The position numbers and the translations under genes are program-made. Source: Brachynemurus nebulosus (Eukaryota; Arthropoda; Insecta; Neuroptera; Myrmeleontidae). Taken from it: a DNA stretch of 64,000 bases. Within the stretch, counting starts at the first letter, position 1. Each line of letters starts with the position of its first letter. The stretch spans positions 4,299,347-4,363,346 of the forward strand of contig JAPWDM010000008.1 in assembly GCA_035578155.1 (NCBI GenBank). Direction: 5' to 3'. Below, piece by piece: positions 57,756 through 64,000 of the stretch. The notes under the pieces were generated by a model. The model did not search any database, was not told the origin of the DNA, and saw only the letters and a list, made by a program, of their open reading frames with translations.

Positions 57756-58738
57756 GTAAGTACTCGACGTGGTAGATTTGAATTGGTAATTCACACAGAA
57801 AAAATCTATCGGATAATTATTTAAATCAATCTTTAAGGGGAGATTTGCCAAAAAAAAAACATTAAAATCGACCTTTTATTATCGTAAAACCGTCTAGACC
57901 CGGACACTTTGCACCAATCTTCAAAATAAATAATTTCTAAATTAACCTGCAACAATAAACATTTGTTCTTGACATCATTAGAGAGAGAAAGACATGCTGT
58001 AAATAGCTGTACCAATAAAAACTACGGATTTCAACATTTACTATCTCATTTTACAGAATTACTATCCTACAGTTTTTCAAAGAAATAAAATGTGTGTCTA
58101 ACTTAGACATGTAATTTTCGTTATAATTGTCATATTGTTTTAGTTTTGATATGTATGTGTTCAGAGTTTTATCGCACATCATTTAATGATGTTTTGAAGT
58201 TTTATATTCGATATTTATATAAAAAAAAAAATACATGCTATATACATATATCCGTTTAGACCCGGACACATCAGTTTATTACATTATGGCCGCGATTCGC
58301 ACCAGCTGTAACTCCCACTATCCATACGTTAATATTCCCGCCAGAATTACGCGGTTTATGCCTCCTTCTGGTGTCATATCGTATGTTTACTTACTTCATA
58401 GAGAGGCATACTATGCATTGCCCCCTCTCCCATCCCACAAAATGTTTTGAAGCCTTTGACAAGTTCAAAGACATCAGACGATCTAAAACACTGTCCTAAC
58501 CCAGACGGGGGAGGTTAGTTTGCATGTTATTACATTATTTAAGTAAGTGTCCGGATCAACACCGATTTAGGGTGTAGACCCGGACACTTATTTAAATTTT
58601 TTTTAAAATACAGAAACTACATAGGCACGAATAGCTTCAAATCTAACTCACGTTTAGCGTCCAAAAACCATTCTTGTAGACGTTTAAGCTTCGAATAAAA
58701 TCATACTTTAATTAATTAATGTTCTCATAACATTTTAG
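57756..58738 (+). other. ZNF-9 intron
   Basis: The middle contains three copies of TAGACCCGGACAC (near 57894, 58258 and 58575), not seen in the other introns, so an insertion of unknown class is likely. The 3' end matches ZNF-1. The acceptor TTTTAG ends at 58738. Confidence 0.6.
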
Positions 58739-59638
58739 GAGCGGAACGAATCTTTGCCAGATTTAAATAGTTTACATACGGAAATCAAAATTGAACAAGA
58801 TGAAGTAGATGACAATCATTCGACTGATTTAAGAAAAAATAAAATTACGTGTTTTAACAAAAAACTTTTTGAATGTGATATATGTACTAAAACATTTAGT
58901 TGGTTAAGTCATTTAAAAAGACATAAAATAATTCACAGTGCTGAAAAACCCTATATTTGTAATATATGTTTTAAAACATTTACTACTTTAAATAATTTAA
59001 AAATACATGAAAGAACACACAGTGGTGAAAAACCATATCAGTGTAATAAATGTAATAAAACATTTAGTCAGTTGAGTCATTTAAAATCACATGAAAATAT
59101 TCACAGTAGTGAAAAACCGTATCAGTGTAATACGTGTTTAAAAATATTTACTACTTCAACCAGTTTAAATATACATAAAAGAATACACAGTGGTGAAAAA
59201 CCATACAAGTGTAATGTGTGTTCTAAAACATTTAATCATTCAAGTAATTTAAACATGCATGTAAACATTCACAGTGGTAAAAAACCATATCAGTGTAATA
59301 TTTGTTCTAAAACGTTTACTAGTTCAAGTTATTTAAGAATACATCAGAAAATTCACAGCGGTGAAAAACCACATAAATGTAACATATGTTGTAAAAAATT
59401 TGCTCAGTTAGGTCAATTGAAAATGCATGAAATACTTCACAGTGGTGAAAAACCTTATAAATGTTTCACATGCTCTAAAACATTTGCTTATCCAAATATT
59501 TTAAAAATACATGAAAGAATCCACACGGGTGAAAAACCATACATTTGTGATGTATGTTCAAAAAGTTTTAGAAATTTAACTAATTTGAAAACACATAAAA
59601 AAATTCACAGTGATGAAAAATCATACAAGTGTAATTAA
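58739..59638 (+). CDS. ZNF-9 exon 2: nine-finger C2H2 protein, prematurely stopped
   Basis: The exon is open from the acceptor junction to TAA at 59636-59638 (299 residues; about 421 spliced). It opens ERNESLPDLNSLHTEIKIEQ, then nine intact fingers with mostly HSGEKPY linkers. The tenth finger stops after KCN: the TAA replaces the codon between its two cysteines, and the next codons (TGT TTT AGA ACA TTT ACT CAA) still spell the rest of a finger. The protein may still be made with nine fingers. Its relation to ZNF-1 is close at the exon start. The exon 2 IKIE motif is intact. Confidence 0.85.
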   Translation, partial: ERNESLPDLNSLHTEIKIEQDEVDDNHSTDLRKNKITCFNKKLFECDICTKTFSWLSHLKRHKIIHSAEKPYICNICFKTFTTLNNLKIHERTHSGEKPYQCNKCNKTFSQLSHLKSHENIHSSEKPYQCNTCLKIFTTSTSLNIHKRIHSGEKPYKCNVCSKTFNHSSNLNMHVNIHSGKKPYQCNICSKTFTSSSYLRIHQKIHSGEKPHKCNICCKKFAQLGQLKMHEILHSGEKPYKCFTCSKTFAYPNILKIHERIHTGEKPYICDVCSKSFRNLTNLKTHKKIHSDEKSYKCN

Positions 59639-60300
59639 TGTTTTAGAACATTTACTCAATCAAATGGTTCAAAAAAATTTGAAAAAAATTCACAGTGGAG
59701 AAAAACCATACAAGTGTAATGTATGGGCAATTTCCCAAATTAAGTGCCAACGAAATTTTGTATTTTTTTCTGTTTTTCTTGTTTGATTTGCAAGTAAAAC
59801 AAGTAAAAAAGTAGATAGAAATTGTCGGACACGTTTAATTTTCGTTAAAAAATATTAAAACTGAATATATTAAGCATTGCGTTTAGTAAGTAAGCAACCC
59901 ATTTTCCAATACTAGAAAGAAAAACAAACAATTTAATTTAATTATCATATTTATTTATTACTAAATAATATAATTTCTAAGAGGAATTGTAAAATCATAT
60001 TAACATAACCTAAATTTCCTATAAATAAAAAATTAAGTTTTTAATATTTTTTAATGAAAATTAAATATGTGCATAAACTTTTATCGTCATTTTTATTTGT
60101 TTTAATACTAAATCAATCAAAAAAAAAAATAAAAATTTGACAACTTTATTTTTTTGTTGGCACGTAATTTGGAAATTAGCCTAATGTATGTTTTAAAGCA
60201 TTTACTTATTCACGAGATTTTTTTAAAAAAAAAAAACATGAATAAAATACATTCAAAAGAAAAACCATTCAAATATAATAGAGATTTAAAAAAAAATTAA
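59639..60300 (+). pseudogene. Decayed 3' fingers of ZNF-9, split by a transposon
   Basis: After the premature stop, finger-like sequence continues with frameshifts (CFRTFTQSNG, then a [15 protein letters not shown] linker) to 59725. It resumes after a 457-bp insertion as FKAFTYSRD at 60191 and fades near 60300. The insertion falls between the first and second cysteine codons of a finger. Confidence 0.75.
59726..60182. mobile_element. 457-bp inverted-repeat element, 8-bp TSD
   Basis: AATGTATG is duplicated exactly at 59718-59725 and 60183-60190. The ends GGCAATTTCCCAAATTAAG and GTAATTTGGAAATTAGCCT are inverted with small indels, and GTGCCAAC occurs near both. An 8-bp TSD fits hAT and several other cut-and-paste types. 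Confidence 0.8.
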
Positions 60301-61074
60301 GAAATTCTGCAAACCTGTCAAAGTAACCTCCGAATAAAATAAAATTGAATTAGTAGATTTTCTATCAATTAAAATACTTGATAGATTTAAGTTCCTTATT
60401 TAATTTAGGGAACGTTCAAATATTACGTAACGTTTTTTTTTTACAATTTTTTTTTTTACCCCGCCCCTCCTGGCGGTAATTAATTCAGTAAGTTAATGTT
60501 TACATTTTCAATTATAAAAACAACAGCACACCTTTGTAAGATATAAATCTTGACATACAACTAGGAAAGAGAGAATGGTGTGTATTATTTAAAAACAGTA
60601 TTACTAATACATTTAAGAAATTGAAGCAAAAAAATTAACTGATGTGATTACTTTAATTGCGGTCAAACCATTAATTTGATGGTTGATTTAATATGTATAA
60701 GCAAGTCTCAGTGATTACAAGTTGGGTTTAATAAAATGGAGTCATACTTCATAATTTAATGCCTGTGATATCTCTAGGAAGCATATGTTAATATAATCGA
60801 TTCAGTACTAAGAAGATGTTTTTTGCTCTTGTTTAAAATTTATGGATTTATCAACAAATAACAATGAAGCATTGATAATACCGTTTTAAAATTATAATAA
60901 TATCTGATGTTATATTATTTTGCTTAATAAATATTGCTTAATAAATAATGTGAGGAAATTATTAACTTATTCTTACATATATAATAATATTATCCCATCT
61001 AACCCTTCCGGAACCTGATCCAAGAACTCATAACACCGTAAGCGTTATTTTCATATAAAAGTGTTATTTTTGTT
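60301..61074. other. Spacer after ZNF-9 with spacer block copy 7
   Basis: No gene is seen. Positions 60475-60560 and 60830-60890 are shared spacer fragments. Positions 60890-61035 are the seventh spacer block (TATTATCCCATCTAACCC), the start of the next unit. Confidence 0.55.
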
Positions 61075-61157
61075 TGAAATCAGAGTCCTCTGGTTTGTAA
61101 CGGTGCACGCTCTGTTACGTTGCATTTTTTCTGGCGAATGAACTTGTAGGTGGCGTT
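61075..61157 (+). promoter_or_regulatory. Shared promoter block of the next unit (ZNF-10)
   Basis: It contains GAAATCAGAGTCCTCTGG, GTAACGGTGCACGCTCTG and CTGGCGAATGAACTTG. The following leader is interrupted at GTTAGGAT by the 2.8-kb insertion below and resumes at 63978 (ACTGCAGTTGACGAC), so a tenth gene starts at the right window edge. Confidence 0.7.
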
Positions 61158-62214
61158 GTTAGGATCCATAGAGTAATAGAGACAACATATCTGTGCCTAC
61201 ACTACTGGAACCAGTGTAACATGTAAGAGATAGACAATATGTTGTATACACACACTGGGTTTACATTGTATTAGTGCGATTTTGTGTATTTGTCTGAGTA
61301 ACGCAGATAGTAGGGGCGGTCACGTGGGTCAGACACCACACGCATGTACTAGGGGATGTAACCGATGTAACAATTCCAACAACAATCAAGTCCATTATCG
61401 TGTGGTTGATCTTCAATCATCGACTGCTACTGACAAACTGACAACTAAGAAGCCTAATGAGCACAGAAGTACACACTCGTGATTTCAGAAAAGAGACAGT
61501 TGCGGGGTCTCTGTCCTCTGTGATTACAATAATTTCCTAAATGAGAGTTACATTATGCTTAAATAGCATGATAAATCAATTGGTAATAATAAAAATTTAT
61601 TGTTACAAAAAGTTTAAATGTAATGATGAATTTAATCATTGTATAATAAATTAAATAATTATCCCCAGTTCTATAAATCATGTTAATAATTATTGCACTT
61701 ATTAGTATGTCTAAGGTCTCTAAAAACCAAAAAAAAATCCGAGCTATTCGAAAGAATAAATTGAAAAATCGAATTATTCGTTTTCTTTCGAATAATTCGA
61801 ATATTTTTCGAATAATTCGATTTGAAATTTGAATCGAATATTACTATTCGATTCGGGTCGAATTATTCGATATTTCCCACCCCTAGCATAAAACCTATCA
61901 TTTCTTTATTGTATTCAATATTTAGAGATTATAATACATGTAAAAATTTTTACTAAATTAAATAATAAATTTTAATGTTAATATTTATTTATTATTACTA
62001 CAACAACATTATTACAATTATTAATTATTTTATTACAATATAATTTAACAAAAATAAAATAAAACACCTTTCATCTCAACAAATTTTCAATTTTACCATG
62101 TTAAAATTTATGTGTTCCTAGTTGCTTGAAACACCCGGTATATATTTATAAAAAAGGAACAAAGTAAGTAATAGTCGTAATAGTCTAAGATCCCGCAGCT
62201 GATTTCTGCAGGTA

Positions 62215-63132
62215 TCTGTTTTTTTAATGAAACTTAATTTAAATGAATCCTTAATGGTAATGTAATACGTTGCTCCCGAGTTACCAGCTCTCAATCGGCC
62301 GCAACCTCTAGGTTGCCAGGTGTTAACAGATATATTGTTGTTAATAATATGCGGTCACGTGTTTTTTTTAAGAAAATTAGATACTAAATTAAAGTATTAT
62401 TTTTTCTGAACACGATAATACATGGTTGCCTGTGAAAAAATAGCCGCAAGTTATGGTTGCGATTACTTTTAATTAATTACTCTCTTATCACATCTCAGCT
62501 GCAACTATTGAAAAAAAAAATTATACATATTGATCAATCAAGGCAATGAAATATGTATTACATTGTACATAATTATGTAATAACTAGCCGTATGCCCGAT
62601 GGAACTTTCCATCGACAACATCTTTTTATTAAGTACTCACTTTCTGCTCACTTTTAATGTTTTTCAAAAGCTTAAATCAATATCCACGTTTATAACTTCA
62701 AAAATGATGAACTTCCCATATGAACTTTCATTTTCTGTTTTAACGCCTTAGGGAATAAATTTCCAGAAACAACTGACTTTTGTTTATAAATAGAAGCCTA
62801 AACCTCAATTTTTATAACTCCTGTACTTAATTTCGTTCTTCTAAACTCAACAGTTGAGGCTGTGCGTTGTCTGTCAGTCAAAGTTAAAGAATCACTAAAT
62901 AAGAATTATTTATTTTAGTAGCCATAGTAATATATTTTTATATACCACCAACTTCAAAAATAACGAATTTACATATAAATTTTCATCCCCTATTAAACCC
63001 ACTTAAGGGACGAATTTTTGGGGACGAACACCTGGCAACCTAGAGGTTGCGGCCGATTGAGAGCTGGCAACTCGGGAGCAATGTATTACATTACCATTAA
63101 GAATTCATTTAAATTAAGTTTCATTAAAAAAA
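62215..63132. mobile_element. Fold-back element with ~105-bp inverted arms
   Basis: Arms at about 62215-62322 and 63028-63132 are complementary with few differences. They contain GAGCTCTCAATCGGCCGCAA-type sequence (left AGCTCTCAATCGGCCGCAAC). The interior, 62323-63027, contains CTAGCCGTATGCCCG near 62585 and no gene. Confidence 0.65.
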
Positions 63133-63598
63133 ACGCCGTGAGCAGCGGGGCCCCATCACGGTAGTCGAATTTTCCCCTTCATCTTCGGTATTGAATGTCT
63201 ACAAGCGAAATGTGATTGAAAGTCTACAACCGAATTGTCATTTTGTTGGTTTCAAAACTGGTGATGAGTGTTCGGCTGATCGAGGCTTTAAAAAAAGGTT
63301 TTAAGTATTTAAGGGCTGTATCTCAGTAAATTTCAATTTTGTGCTGAAAACAGGTAGCAGAAAAAAAGCCAACACAATTCGTACGAGGACATTCCTGCCC
63401 ATGTTTATCCGCTAATTGCCTTTATGTTTTAGTTTTAAAAATTAAAAAAGGACCTTAAATAGTAAAGAGATAGTTGCGGGGTCGCTGTCCTCTGTGTTTG
63501 GATCAGAGAACAAAGAGAACGAACATTACTATGTTTATACTAGGGAAACGAGCGTAAAACACATAATGCGTACGATGCGTACTCTTGGAAAGATATAA

Positions 63599-63969
63599 CC
63601 AGAGAACAAAGAGAACGAACATTACTATGTCTACACTAGGGAAACGAGCGTAACCACAAAGGATGGAAAATAAACCCCCACTATGTTATATATGTGCACG
63701 CGGAGTTGTGTGTGTTAGTCCGTTGGATGGTGTGTGTATTAGTGTCTTGCATACATACATACATAATATATACGTGGTGGTAGAACGTATGATGTACGCA
63801 TACCACGTACATATACCGTGTTAATACGAGAGGTAACAATATAACAACAATTGAAACATACCCATTGAGTGCTCACGAATGAATGAGGACTAAGCAGCCT
63901 AAGATGCACATAAAAGCACATAAGTGATTGCAGAAAAGAGACAGATGTATTCGTTCTATTTGTTCTGTG
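63599..63969. mobile_element. CCAGAGAA-ended MITE, right copy of the composite
   Basis: The ends CCAGAGAACAAAGAGAACGA and TCGTTCTATTTGTTCTGTGG are inverted copies. A partial tandem copy of its left end lies at 63507-63560. Its right boundary coincides with the composite's TSD. Confidence 0.65.
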
Positions 63970-63977
63970 GTTAGGAT

Positions 63978-64000
63978 ACTGCAGTTGACGACACTGATTT
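63978..64000 (+). other. Leader of ZNF-10 exon 1, cut by the window edge
   Basis: ACTGCAGTTGACGACACTGA matches the leader just before the exon 1 start in ZNF-4 (10682-10698) and ZNF-7 (36850-36863). No codons of exon 1 can be read yet. Confidence 0.55.

Larger units (their letters stand above)
61166..63969. mobile_element. 2.8-kb composite insertion with 8-bp TSD in the ZNF-10 leader
   Basis: GTTAGGAT is duplicated exactly at 61158-61165 and 63970-63977. The left boundary is a CCATAGAG-family MITE (to about 61521) and the right boundary is another copy (63599-63969), with unrelated DNA between. That DNA includes a hAT-like fragment near 61690-61888 and the fold-back at 62215-63132. It behaves as if two MITE copies moved together with the DNA between them. 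Confidence 0.65.

Noticed and set aside
62580..62620. CTAGCCGTATGCCCG as the end of a known LINE or Helitron
   Set aside because: Similar-looking words occur in several insect repeats, but no boundary or coding sequence here allows a family call.

Overview
The window looks like AT-rich nuclear DNA from an animal, most likely an insect. The reasons are spliceosomal two-exon genes (GT..AG introns with GTAAGT or GTGAGT donors and TTTTAG acceptors), a dense load of short non-autonomous DNA transposons with clean target-site duplications (TSDs), tRNA-bearing repeats, and no prokaryotic gene organisation. A hemipteran such as an aphid is a guess only. The genes carry local labels ZNF-1 to ZNF-9 because I recognise no individual symbol.

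The backbone is a tandem array of C2H2 zinc-finger genes, all on the + strand. Each complete unit has the order: shared upstream spacer, shared promoter block (around GTAACGGTGCACGCTCTGTT), short exon 1 encoding an acidic N-terminus that ends in QNIKL, a phase-0 intron, a single finger-coding exon 2, and a tail. ZNF-1 (506-1132) is cut by the left window edge. ZNF-2 (4701-7014) has 20 fingers. ZNF-3 (7380-8926) is a decayed exon 2 with no promoter or exon 1. ZNF-4 to ZNF-7 (10724-18135, 20684-25246, 28280-34004, 36871-45165) are close 12-finger paralogues. ZNF-8 (52099-54502) is cut to four fingers by a transposon, and ZNF-9 (57390-59638) to nine by a nonsense codon. A further promoter copy at 61075-61157 belongs to a unit whose exon 1 lies past the right edge.

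Most of the rest is nested mobile DNA. Several elements can be delimited to the base by TSDs, and some also by an 'empty' paralogous site elsewhere in the window. They include hAT-type (8-bp TSD), PIF/Harbinger-type (TTA or TAA), MULE-type (9 bp), piggyBac-type (TTAA) and TA-target miniature elements, a 2.2-kb nearly perfect fold-back, and a tRNA-like/hairpin retroposon family. Two elements carry arrays of heat-shock-element-like sites at an exact 103-bp period. Two insertions sit exactly on the start codon of ZNF-6 and the stop codon of ZNF-7, and in both the TSD restores the codon.

I infer that the proteins are nuclear DNA-binding regulators. Fingers 1-9 of ZNF-4 to ZNF-7 differ mainly at DNA-contact positions, fingers 10-12 are nearly fixed, and the N-termini carry repeated I-K-x-E motifs that fit the SUMO consensus. 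This resembles other lineage-specific zinc-finger expansions that target transposons, but nothing here shows what these proteins bind. Coordinates and translations were read by eye, and similarity statements are visual.
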